Assembly (NCBI GenBank): GCA_029204045.2
Contig: CM055066.1
Coordinates: 20,780,484-20,844,483, forward strand
Length of the DNA: 64,000 nucleotides
Direction: 5' to 3'
Origin: Tillandsia leiboldiana
Lineage: Eukaryota; Streptophyta; Magnoliopsida; Poales; Bromeliaceae
Shown: piece by piece, positions 44,987 to 56,806 of the stretch
Layout of the letters: each line of letters starts with the position of its first letter
How positions within the stretch are numbered: the stretch's first letter is position 1
Notes under the pieces: model-generated
The model's database searches: none
The model's input: only the letters and a program-made list of their open reading frames with translations
What the model was told of the DNA's origin: nothing
Translations under genes and position numbers: made by a program

Positions 44987-47900
44987 TGTGAGGACCTGGA
45001 TCCCCACGTCGAGATTACTGGTTCATCTACAGCTCCCGGGGGCCTATGTGGCGTGTTGGTGGGATTTGTGCCCCATTTGGACATTAGTGTTGGGCTCAGT
45101 GTGTTAAATGGATCACGTGGGTGATCATTGGACTCCGTCGGATCGTTAGAAGTGGTTTCGCGCGAAGTGGATATTAAATATGGACTCAGCGCGAAGTTTG
45201 GATCAAGGAACACCTTTCCGGATGCCTTCGGCAAATTTTGGAGTTGGAATTTGGCGAAATGGACATCAAATTCGGATTCAGCGCGCGAAAACGGTTAAAA
45301 CGGACTACCCACTTGTTATTTTTGAGCACCGGACACTGTTCACGCCGGAACAGTGTTTCCGGCGGCGGCGGCAGCGGCGGAGCGGCCGCAGGCAGCGCGG
45401 CGGACGGAGGCGCGGGCCGCCCGGTCCACGCGGCAGGCGTGCACCGGGGGCTGGACGCGTGGCGGCTCAGGAGTGGGCCGGTCCGCGGGGCGCGGTCTAC
45501 GGAGAGTGCGGGGCGCATGGTGCACCGGGGGTGGACACGTGGCATCATCCTAGAGGTGGGTTCACGGCGGTTGGTCTACGCAGTATTCGGGATGGCTCAT
45601 GGTTTATGGTGCACCGGGCTTGGACACGTGGCAGGTTTCTATTGGTTCGGTCCAAATAATTTCGTGCACCGGGTTCGCTAGGCAGAGGCATGACACGTGG
45701 CATTCACCTATTGGTTGGTCAACTGTGCGCAGCAGGCGGGCGCAGGCGGCGGGCGCAGGCGCACGTGGGCGCGTTGACGCGGGGTTCCCGCGCGTGGGCC
45801 GCCACGTGTCGAGCTCCGCGTGGGCCACGCGGCGGGGCGTGAGCGGGGGTTTCGGCTGTTGCCTGTGCGGGGGGCGACGTGGAGGCCTGTGGCGTTTTCG
45901 GGCGCGCACAGTGTTGGGCCGGGCCCAACACTGTAGCCGCCCGAATTCTAGAGCGCCCGGAAATTGGGACTAAATGGGTATTAAGTGATTTGTTTCCTGC
46001 AATGTATAAAAGGGCCGAGTTCAACTGAAGAGAACTTTCTCCCTGTCCCTCCTTTCACAGTGCCACCTTCACGAGTTTTCTTCATCTCCCTGGGACGGAT
46101 CCATCTGCAGAGTTCCAGATTTTTCAGCAGCACGCATCCCGAGGTTACCATTTTTACGGCGCGGCGCGACGCTCGTTCGTTTGTGGTCTTCTTCGTCGCG
46201 TTTTGGTGCGAGGACTCCCCCGGCTTACCCCGAGCACCTTTTTCAGTGATTCTTGCGCCGTTGGCTTCACGACAGGTAGGGCTATGTTTCCCATGTTTAC
46301 TGGTTTTTCCCATTCCGAGCTTTTCATGGGTTTTTCGGATCATCTTGTAACCTCTTTTCTGGGGCGGAGTTCTGGGACAGCGGAGCGGTGTTTTGGTGAT
46401 ATCTTCGCGCACAGGCATCGGATTGGGGCGATTCAAGAGGCGATTTGCATCTACACATCACGAGGAATATGCCCAAATTTTCTTGGAATTTTCTGAATAT
46501 TTCTCGAAGGTGAAGAATATCTGTGAACTGTAGTTATTGCTACAGTTTTTGAGAGTAGTTTAATTCGGGGTGGTTCCCTTGTCGGAATTGTTTCTCAGTG
46601 TAGGAAGCTCGGAATTGGACGTGCAGGTACTCGTTTCGAAGGTATCGATGCGAGGATTACCGTGGTATTTTTATTGGATTTTTCTGGGCACTTGCAGGAG
46701 GTGAAATAAGCACGGCTTTGGGACTGATTTTCAGATTATGTATACTTGGTTAATTTTGGAAAAAAAATGTAATGTTGAGCCTTATTGTTGTGCCCAGGGG
46801 TGCTTTCAGTTGTTTGGAGCCAAGGTGTGCGCGACTTGTACCGAGGGTGTTTTGTTGGCAGATTTTGGACCGTGGGCGTCTACCCCCTTCACCGACTTCA
46901 GGTTTGCCTTGGTTTAAGCGCTTCAGGTGGGTAAGCTCATTATCAGTAATTGTTTAAGGCAATGATTATGCTGTGGCAAATATAAGTCCACTTGTGGGGA
47001 TGTCACCCCTCTATGACTGATGCATGCATGTGTAGGGTACATGGGTTATGTTGGTAAGTAGGTAAGCTGGTTAATGATATTGGTATAAATGATTGCAAGA
47101 ATAGTATTTATGAGATTTACTGAGGACCTGCATGACTTGGACATCTATGTGATGACTAGTGTAAGCTTACCTAGGATAATGTTACCCTATGAGATTATGT
47201 AACATGCCATGTTAGCACATAGCCTTTCTTGTGGTTGGATTATGCTTTGGGACAGGATTTCGTAGCTATGTGCGGATTTGTACTCTGAGGAGTTATTATG
47301 ATCATTCTATTGATGAACCCTGAATTGTGGACAGGTCTAGTTTTGGGATTCCGGCATGTTGTTTATTCCTAAAGGAACTATTATTATGCTTTACCCCCTT
47401 TTATTTCCTTGAGGACAATTGCATGCTTGTATGGTCATGTAGTTAGGCCATCTTTTACTGCTGCACTACTTATTGGAACTTGACTTAGGAGAAACCATGC
47501 TTTTCTTTTCTCCTTCTTGTTAGTCAGGTGGTCAGTGTTGCTCGGGTTCGAGCAGGGGGTCTGGATAGGGTAGTCAGGACTTCGTGTCTGGGACAGGTTG
47601 GTTTAGTTGTGGGGCTTTGCGGCAACCGCGGATATTGGGCGGTTGACCGGATGTTTCTCTATGCACCTGATTGGGTACCAGTTTTACTTAGTGGATGGAG
47701 TTTCCCACTTATCGTTCAGTTGCATCCGATTGAGGTCGGGTCTTTCCTTGGTGGTTGAGTTTTCCCACTTTGATCTGATTGATGATCAAGTCCTGCTGTT
47801 TCGAGATACTGTTGATGTTGATGACAGAGATGCTTTACTCGTGTGGGTAGCTCCCCTCGAGTGCCGCTCCGGAGTAGGCTTCAGACCGTGTTGGGTTCCG

Positions 47901-49110
47901 GTCAGACCGTGTTGGGTTCCGGTCAGACCGTGTCGGGTGCCGGTCAGACCGTGTTGGGTTCCGGTCATTTGGACAGTGGAGATACTGAGTTCGAGAGATT
48001 GATAGAGCAGGCAGCACCGGGTTTTATACCGGTTCATTCGATTGAGTTTATTTCGGTCAAATACTTTTATTGTTACACTCGTGCCTGGGGGCCGAGTGTA
48101 GACTGGTAGTTGAGTTTAGATCAGTGTTAGTATTGTTGAGAGCCGTCTGGTTGACGGTGGTCCTGTGTTGTTGCGCGTACTTTGACCGCTGTGTGAGAGG
48201 TTGAGCATCATGATTCTATCCGTTCTGAGAGAGAGCGTGGATTTTGACCATAGCCTGCATGATCCTCTACTCGATAGCGAGCTAGTCCGTTTGGACGCCC
48301 TACGTAATTCCTGCCCGTCATCGGGAGGTGGTTGTAGGTGGATGCAGGTTTGACTGGACCAGATGTGGCAGTCAGCTCGATTGGGTCGATGGTGCACTTC
48401 ATGTGCTAGTGGTTGCATACCACTGTTTGGTTCTCCCCTTTTAGCCTTTAGTTAGGGGCAGGGTAGCTGTGAGAGTCTTCAGCTTACTCATTTCAATCTC
48501 ATGACTTGGGTCAGTTTTTGTCTCTTGAGGACTTGGTGGGCAGACCGTCGGGTCTGGCGGTGGTACCCACTGAGAACTCCCTTTTTGGTGTAGTTCTCAC
48601 ACCCTTTGGGGGTTTCCCCCCTCTTTTTCTCTCCTCTCCTTTGTTTTACAGAGTCTTAGCGGGTGTTGCCGACTCTGTGGTTGTTGATCGTGGCGAGGGA
48701 GTCGCGAGCTAGATCCCTACCCGGCGTTGGAGAGTAGCGGTACCCTTCAGAGGAGATCATCAGTAGATTAGCTGTTTCTTTTTCCTCTTTTGAGAGACTA
48801 TTGTAGTGAGGATATTTTGTATTGAGAGACTGTACACTGTTGTATATATATTGGAGTTACCTCCCGGTTGGGTTTAGAGCTTGTACTCGAGGATATTATA
48901 TTATTATTATTTTGGGGAGGCAGACAGTGTTGTTTATTTCCAGTTGTACAGTGATTGATTTTAGTTACAGCAGATTTTCATTAATAGCTCTGATATCTGT
49001 TTAGTTATAGTACTTTTCTTGCAGGTAGGACGCTTCGCCTATGCAGGTTGGCATAGGTGGCGGATCTGTTTGGCGGGCCCGGGTCGCAGTTTCGACCCCG
49101 GGGCGTGACA
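44987..49110 (+). repeat. Second (central) LTR of element G (4124 bp)
   Basis: Same length and landmarks as the first: ABRE-like sites at 45535, 45624 and 45693, TATA at 46005-46012, four-copy 21-bp array at 47882-47965. At six of eight sites compared, the third LTR agrees with this copy rather than with the first. Confidence 0.95.
47882..47965 (+). repeat. 21-bp minisatellite, four copies, second G LTR
   Basis: Identical array to 40274-40357, including the variant third unit. Confidence 0.93.
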
Positions 49111-52100
49111 GATTAGAGTGGTATCAGAGCCTAGGTTGTAGGTCATGGTGGACTTAGAAACCCTAGGCTTATGGTTTGACCCTTGGTTGACTTTGTGTGA
49201 GTCGTGATTTTTTTTTGCGAGAGTCCTGATTGAGTTTTATACCTCTCCCAAGGGACGGGAGGAGTGATTGGCATGTTTATTCTCCTAAGTAATTATGTTG
49301 GCTGCAGACAACATAATGCTGTGGAACGGGTGACATGCTTTAGACTTTCGCTGGATTGGGTCGAGTGTTGTTGTGTGCTGTTTTGTTGTTTCGTCGTGGC
49401 GAGCGGTGTCTCCCCGACGCTGGGTTTTGACCCGTGTGCATCCTGTCATGGCAGTTGAGCTTGAGCAGTTCGTTTTGGGCCGGATACCCGGATCGAGGTC
49501 AGAGAACCCCGGACCCAGATGACAGGATTGTCAGAGGCTTGTCAGCGGCTGAGGGAGCAGCTGGTCTTGGTGACACAGTTGTCGGAGCACTGAGTAGCCC
49601 CCTCTGTGCCAATGTTTAGTGTCGAGGCACCGAGGCAGGGTGGATGGTTGACAGCTGGTGAGCTGTGGGACATGATCGACCTATGGAGCCATATTTGGCA
49701 GATGAACCACCCCGACTCATAAGATTGAGTTTGGAGCCTTTGGAGGCAGAGTCGTGGTTGGGGGTGAGAGCCTCCCTGTGCTAGAGAGTGTATGCAGTTG
49801 TTGAACTGCGCGCTCCAGATTCGAGGGACGAGGCGCATAGGATATATGAGACTGGGAGTGGATTGCGCCAGGACACCTTTTTGTTATTTAGTCCCTCCGT
49901 TATAGGTTTTGACGCCTCGTTGGAGTAGGCGTCGTGTATGGAGCGTGGATTGCAGTTCCTTTGGATAGGGATCTGCCCCCAGAGGTGAGTTCTGGATTTT
50001 GGCGCTTGGCGCCGGATGATGGAGGACAGATCGGCCGGCAGGGGCATGTCTAATTTCTTTTCCTAGATAACGAGTTCCCGAGATGTCAGAGGTCGGGTGG
50101 ACCCCGAAGGCAACATCAGTATTTTTATTTGAGTGGCGCAGCGATAGCGTGGAGTTGTTATCTGCGGAGGATCTTGTTCGTCGCCTCAATGTGATCAGAG
50201 ACAGAGGTCGTGCTTCCTAGTGATAGCCTTGATTTTCAGGCAGATTGAGCGACAACCACTTGCTTTGAGCGGTTGAATCTGTGCCGCCCGGTTGGAGGGC
50301 GCCACGGTAGTGGATTGAGTGTCGCAGGTGGGATTTCACCACGGTAGTCGGAGTTAGAGCATGTTCCACTCTTACATAGGTTAGAGGCAGATTTGTTACC
50401 ACGTGCACTAGAGGTACAGGTTCCTGTTGTTGTGGTGCACGTGGAGGAGGCTTTTGGATCATGTCCAGTGCGGCCGAGACCGCGAGATACCGGCAGAATT
50501 ATTGGAAATTATAGCAATTAGGTGTTTTGACCTTATGCTTGAGATTGTTGGGCACTATGCCACAGGATGTTCGACTGCGGCAAGAGAGGACTTGATCTTC
50601 GGCAAGACGGGCAATTGGAGGCTTGCTCGTTGAGGTTGTTAGAGCACTCTGGTTTTAGCGACAGGGTGAGAGGTGCTTACGGCGGCACCGGGACTCAGGG
50701 ATATCTCTGTTGCCCACGAGATCCCGGGTGTGATTTCACCTTAGTTGTTGGTAATGCCGCCGGTTAGGGAGATAGAGATTGTGTTTGACGTGGTTCGGGA
50801 ACCGCGCCACCCTGGACAGCACCTCATTGGATATCGCCGGTAGAGCTGAGAGAGACCCGATGGCACTGTTGCAGGGTCCGATGGATCGAGGGGTCTGTTT
50901 GACCTAGTGCCACGCCGTGGGTATACAGCGGTGATGCCATGTCATTAATACATGATGTGAGGGTCCTTTTATGGTATCTAGGACCTTATGATGGAGTTAT
51001 ACTCAGGCTGTTAGTGTATGATGCGAGTACCTACTTGGAAGTAGATAGTTGAGGACTTCGCCTAGATGGCGTTCAGGACACGGTAGGGGCATTATGGGTT
51101 TATAGCGAGGCCCAATGGAATGGCGAAGGCCCTGTTGACTTCAAGATCTGAGTAATCGTATGTCCCAGTTGTACTTGGACGGACTGGGAGTGGTGTTTCC
51201 CGAGGATATATTTTGATTTACTCCCAGAGCGACTTGGAGCACGAGGAGCACTTTGTGGATGTGCTACCATGCCCGTGTGGATGAAGCGGTATGCCAAGTT
51301 ATTGAGGTACGAGTTGTAGCTGCAGAAGCATACCTTCTTGGGTCGCTTTGTTCGGGCCGTAGGGACGGCGGTGGAACCCGACCAAGTGGATGTTATTCAA
51401 GTTGACTGAGACCAACTTTCATTCTTGAGGTGAGGAGCTTCTAGACTTGGCAGTGCCGAGAGAGCATGGCCAATGGATAATGTGACTGGTATTAGCGCCA
51501 ATGCTAGTGTTTCCTGTGTTGGGAGATGGAATTGTGTGTTTTAGTGATGCCTCCCATTGTGGCGGTAGAGTTACCGTGGGTGGATCTTTGGTCCACACTT
51601 CATTAGTCCAACCCTATGAGTGTTGTGGCAGGATGAACCGCTGTTTTGCAGGCAGCTTGGATTCCACAGTGGAGCCTTTCAGTACGTCCTTTATTTCCAG
51701 CTTGGATTGTTATACCTGGGCGTAGGCCATGCCTGCTTGGCTATCGGTGTTGATTACTCAGCATTTCCGTTCTTTACCATGTGATAGATCAGGATTTCAG
51801 CTTCAGTTTACAGTATTCGCCATGCGGTGCCGATGGAGATTACAGCTTTCAGCATGTTGAATGGGATTTATGCGGATTGTCGTTGCTGGTTCGGATTTTT
51901 GGTCGTGAGTTTGAGCATCAGCATTATGATCGCCTTTTTGCCAGTTTTCAGTCCCGTTCACTGACGGTTTGGTCCCCGTCAGGGCATCCTTTCGACCCGT
52001 GGGTCTGTTGGAGTTATATTGGCTTGTTGAGTGTCCAACCGTGGCTTGAGATTGTGTCTCATGAGGATCCCTTTTGAGGGTAGCTCGTGGTTGAGTAGGC

Positions 52101-52594
52101 CACTCGGGTGATTTTGGATCGGAAGTGACCGAGTGAAGACCCCAGCTTATTGGATCCTTTTCCTCATAAGATGAATCTGTGGGTATACTTCGGGTGATCC
52201 TGGTTGAGTTGACACCAGGAGGTGGGTTAGTGCGTGTTCCGCGGATGGTTATTCCGTTTCCCCCGGCTCTTGATGCAGCCTCTGTGTTGCTTTACGTCTC
52301 AGCTCAGGAGTGTTTTGCTTTTGGATCCCTCGCCCGTGATTGACTTGCCCCTTCTGAGATCTGTGATTGTTGGAGTGCGAGGGACGCCCGTTGCGATTTC
52401 TGGCTCGAGAGATGAGAAAATCGCATGTCGGGCCATGCCATACTTGTTGTTGTTGTTGATGGGAAGTAATCACGGGGAGTGAGTGATGTTTCGGGAGCTG
52501 GAGGCGTTATTGATGGATACCTACCCGTGGTATGTGGGACCCTTGGGGGATTTGAGCTAGTTTCGAGGACGAAACTTTTCTTAGTGGGGGAGGA
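49111..52594 (+). pseudogene. Second interior of element G, decayed gag-pol
   Basis: 3484 bp, same length as the first interior and the same fossil traces at +7608. Primer-binding site at 49119-49130; polypurine tract at 52583-52594. I noted about seven substitutions from the first interior, for example near 43330/50938 and 43797/51405. No functional frame. Confidence 0.85.
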
Positions 52595-54284
52595 TGTGAG
52601 GACCTGGATCCCCACGTCGAGATTACTGGTTCATCTACAGCTCCCGGGGGCCTATGTGGCGTGTTGGTGGGATTTGTGCCTCATTTGGACATTAGTGTTG
52701 GGCTCAGTGTGTTAAATGGATCACGTGGGTGATCATTGGACTCCGTCGGATCGTTAGAAGTGGTTTCGCGCGAAGTGGATATTAAATATGGACTCAGCGC
52801 GAAGTTTGGATCAAGGAACACCTTTCCGGATGCCTTCGGCAAATTTTGGAGTTGGAATTTGGCGAAATGGACATCAAATTCGATTCAGCGCGCGAAAACG
52901 GTTTTAAAACGGACTACCCACTTGTTATTTTTGAGCACCGGACACTGTTCACGCCGGAACAGTGTTTCCGGCGGCGGCGGCAGCGGCGGAGCGGCCGCAG
53001 GCAGCGCGGCGGACGGAGGCGCGGGCCGCCCGGTCCACGCGGCAGGTCGTGCACCGGGGGCTGGACGCGTGGCGGCTCAGGAGGTGGGCCGGTCCGCGGG
53101 GCGCAGTCTACGGAGAGTGCGGGGCGCATGGTGCACCGGGGGTGGACACGTGGCATCATCCTAGAGGTGGGTTCACGGCGGTTGGTCTACGCAGTATTCG
53201 GGATGGCTCATGGTTTATGGTGCACCGGGCTTGGACACGTGGCAGGTTTCTATTGGTTCGGTCCAAATAATTTCGTGCACCGGGTTCGCTAGGCAGAGGC
53301 ATGACACGTGGCATTCACCTATTGGTTGGTCAACTGTGCGCAGCAGGCGGGCGCAGGCGGCGGGCGCAGGCGCACGTGGGCGCGTTGACGCGGGTTCCCG
53401 CGCGTGGGCCGCCACGTGTCGAGCTCCGCGTGGGCCACGCGGCGGGGCGTGAGCGGGGGTTTCGGCTGTTGCCTGTGCGGGGGGCGACGTGGAGGCCTGT
53501 GGCGTTTTCGGGCGCGCACAGTGTTGGGCCGGGCCCAACACTGTAGCCGCCCGAATTCTAGAGCGCCCGGAAATTGGGACTAAATGGGTATTAAGTGATT
53601 TGTTTCCTGCAATGTATAAAAGGGCCGAGTTCAACTGAAGAGAACTTTCTCCCTGTCCCTCCTTTCACAGTGCCACCTTCACGAGTTTTCTTCATCTCCC
53701 TGGACGGATCCATCTGCAGAGTTCCAGATTTTTCAGCAGCATGCATCCCGAGGTTACCAGTTTTTACGGCGCGGCGCGACGCTCGTTCGTTTGTGGTCTT
53801 CTTCGTCGCGTTTGGTGCGAGGACTCCCACGGCTTACCCCGAGCACCTTTTTCAGTGATTCTTGCGCCGTTGGCTTCACGACCAGGTAGGGCTATGTTTC
53901 CCATGTTTACTGGTTTTTCCCCATTCCGAGCTTTTCATGGGTTTTTCGGATCATCTTGTAACCTCTTTTCTGGGGCGGAGTTCTGGGACAGCGGAGCGGT
54001 GTTTTGGTGATATCTTCGCGCACAGGCATCGGATTGGGGCGATTCAAGAGGCGATTTGCATCTACACATCACGAGGAATATGCCCAAATTTTCTTGGAAT
54101 TTCTGAATATTCTCGAAGGTGAAGAATATCTGTTGAACAGTATGTATTGCTACAGTTTTTCGAGAGTAGTTAAATTCGGGGTGTTCCCTTGTCCGAATTG
54201 TTTCTCAGTGTAGGAAGCTCGGAATTGGACGTGCAGGTACTCGTTTCGAAGGTATCGACCGAGGATTACCGTGGTATTTTTATT
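52595..54284 (+). repeat. Third LTR of element G, cut by assembly gap
   Basis: First 1690 bp of the LTR. From about 52880 onward it differs from the other two copies by many single-base insertions and deletions that become denser toward the gap, unlike the substitution-only differences between the first two copies. This looks like unpolished sequence rather than biology. Confidence 0.9.
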
Positions 54285-54384
54285 NNNNNNNNNNNNNNNN
54301 NNNNNNNNNNNNNNNNNNNNNNNNNNNNNNNNNNNNNNNNNNNNNNNNNNNNNNNNNNNNNNNNNNNNNNNNNNNNNNNNNNNN
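54285..54384. other. Assembly gap, 100 N
   Basis: Exactly 100 N, the conventional placeholder for a gap of unknown size. Confidence 0.99.
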
Positions 54385-56590
54385 GAAGACCGTCGCCACC
54401 CCTCATTGGTCGAAAAGATCATCTATTCTGGGCAGGTGGGTACTTGTTCTTCACGGTAACCTTGTTTATTCCTCTGTAATCGATGCAGAGCCGCAGGCTT
54501 CCGTCTTTTCGTCCGCACAAAGAGACCGTGCACCCCAGGGTGACACACTCGTCTGATGAACCCCTTGTCCAAGAGTCTTCCAGTTGTGCGTTAAGCTCCT
54601 TTAGCTCTGCGAAGGCCATTCGATAAGCCCCTTCGTAATGGCTGCGTGCCAGGTAGTAGCTCGTAGGGAACTCCACCGCCCGCTCTGGGGCATCCCAGCC
54701 AGTTTTGCTGGAAGACGTCGGAAAGTCCCTCACCACTGGAATGTCTGAAAGTGTCGACGAGGGTCGGTGGCCAGATCCACCGATGCTAAATAGGCCACGC
54801 ATCCACCCTCTACCAATCTTCTGGCCTCGCGCGCGCCGAGATGACCGCCGGAAGGTGATGCTCTTGCCACCATATACACATGTTCAGGAAAGCACGGTTC
54901 TTACAATCGCACCTGCGCTTGTCACAGTCAATGAGCGCCTGGTACCTCGTGAGCCAGTCCATGCCCAACACCGCGTCGTACTCCTTCAAGGGAATTACCA
55001 CTAGATCCCATGGGCAAGCCAGTCGTCCAAGCTTAATCGAGCAGGCGGCTACTAAACTGACCGCCTCCAAAGTCCCCCCCGCCGTTTGAACCGTCAGGAG
55101 ATTTAAGGGGGTCTCCTCGAGATCATGCATAACAACGAAATCACGAGAAATGAACGAGTGTGTTTGCTCCGGGTCGAAAGAGTTCTAGCACGGGAATTTG
55201 AGACGGAGGTAATACCTGCAAGGGCGTCTTCCGGCGGAACGGTCTCTTGGCGGGTCATTGAGAAAACTCTCCCGCCTGGTTGTGGCTGCTGTCCTCCTCA
55301 CGTCGTGGTGCAGGGGGTCTGGAGGTCGACGCCATAGGAGCTTTCCCCGCGCCTGAGAGCTGTGGCGTGGGTGCAGAAGCTGCAGAGGACGCAGATCCCC
55401 GCCTAAGGGGCAGTTGCGGCGGAAGTGCCCCCGTTGCCGCACCTGAAGCAGTGGTCGCCTTTTTGAGGGCACTCTCACCGCCATGTGTCCTCCCCCGCAT
55501 ATAACACAAGGCCTATTCCCCGGCCTCGGCCCTCCTGCTGGCGCGCCCCGGGGCCCTGCCTGCGGTCTCCACCGTTTGGGGGTCCGCCTCCCGCTCGAGG
55601 AGCCCCCCCCCAGATTCTGCTGTTGTCGCTTCCTGTCCTCCAACCGTGCCGAGTTCTCCTTCTGGCGCGGGTGACCGCAAAACCCCGCTCCACCGTAGTG
55701 GCCCTGTCGACCACTTTCTGAAAGTGTGCAGGTCCGCTGCTTGCACCACCTCAAAGATATTGCTCCGCAAGCATCCACAAAGAGTTGCGCCTTGTGAGCC
55801 TCATCCCTTATAACGAACGGGACGCAGTTCGCTAGGCGACGAACTCCCGTTGGTACTCCATGACCGTCCGGTTTCCCTGCTGGATATGATTCAGGTCATC
55901 TCCAACTTCTTCTTGACACTGCTGGTGAAAAAGGCCTCGAACAGCTCCTTCTTGAATGTTGCCCAGGACGGGAAGCGGTACCCTTAGCAGGATCGGGGCG
56001 TACCGTCTTCCACCACAAGCGGCGTTTCCCTTCCAAGCAATGGACGCTAGGGGAACCCGCTCGTGATCCTCCATAAGTAAGTCTTCAAGAGCTTCTCCAT
56101 CGACCCCACCCATTTCTCTACGACCCAAGGATCGGTCGTGTCTCCTTCGAACGTGGGGGGTCGTGTTTCTTGAAGTCCTTCAGATTGGCTCGCACCCGAT
56201 CTCGTTCAGTCATCACGCCCTCCCCCCCCCCCCCCCGTGCGGCGGCAGCCACGTAGGGGTAGGTGTGACTATAGTCTCCTCAAGAGTAACCCTGCTGGTT
56301 GTCCCCGACGCCGGTCCCGTAGTCGCTGCCGGCGGTGGCGCAGTCGGTGGTGCCGCGGCCGGTGCTGGCGGTGGTATCGTGGCCGGTGCTGGTGGCCCTG
56401 CGGAGGGACCGGGGCGGCCGTCACCGCGTCGCGGCCTGCTGCTGTTGCGTCAACTGACGCACGTGATCGGTGAGAGTGGCCAGTTGCCCCGCCATCTCCC
56501 GCAATTGCTGCTGCGAGGAGCTGGTTCTCCGCGGCCGTAGACGTTGTCGCGTCTGCCTCCATCCCCAGCCGATGATCTAGTACGGGCCAT
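54385..56590 (-). pseudogene. Element H gag, protease and RT N-terminus with many frameshifts
   Basis: Starts MARTRSS at 56590 like element A. Pieces recognised on the minus strand in changing frames: gag capsid (FVxRL region near 55830-56130 with VMEYQREFV), VDRATTVERGFAVTRARR (about 55640-55714), protease linker CPWDLVVIPLKEYDAVLGMDWL (about 54950-55020), and RT fingers AFAELKELNAQLED, KDGSLRLCIDYRGINKVTVK up to GATVF at the gap. Nearly every break is a 1-base indel relative to A, including in homopolymers such as the C run near 56223, so sequencing error is a serious alternative to true decay. Confidence 0.85.
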
Positions 56591-56786
56591 GTCTGTCACA
56601 CACAACAATGGTCAACATCAGATTTCGCTTACCAACCACGAACCGCCTAGTGAGAAAAACTCAAATCTCGCCCCCGATCACTCACGTTCTACACTCCTAT
56701 GCCCTACCCATTTCATTCATCTGTAGCACAAGTGAGGTATTTACATGGATGTCGGCACTAACCGTTGTGATTGAAAGGAGTTCATA

Positions 56787-56798
56787 TCTCTGATACCA
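56787..56798 (-). other. Primer-binding site of element H
   Basis: Minus strand TGGTATCAGAGA, the same variant as element A. The leader between it and gag (56591-56786) has no other feature. Confidence 0.8.
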
Positions 56799-56806
56799 TC
56801 TTAATC

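Larger units (their letters stand above)
37379..54284 (+). mobile_element. Element G: tandem LTR-interior-LTR-interior-LTR array of a non-autonomous family
   Basis: Three LTRs begin at 37379, 44987 and 52595 and two interiors at 41503 and 49111. The period is exactly 7608 bp at both LTR starts, LTR ends and interior landmarks. Units differ by a handful of substitutions. Each interior has its own primer-binding site and polypurine tract but no functional coding. The third LTR is truncated by the N gap. It is related to element B. A composite like this arises by unequal recombination between LTRs, or could be an assembly duplication. Confidence 0.93.

Noticed and set aside
54385..54420. Idea that a B/G-type element is inserted in H at exactly the site where B split A.
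   Set aside because: H's sequence reads through the equivalent of B's CCTGT site (GTCGCCACC...TTGGTCGAA), so no insertion is at that exact point; the gap edge being about 20 bp away is probably chance.
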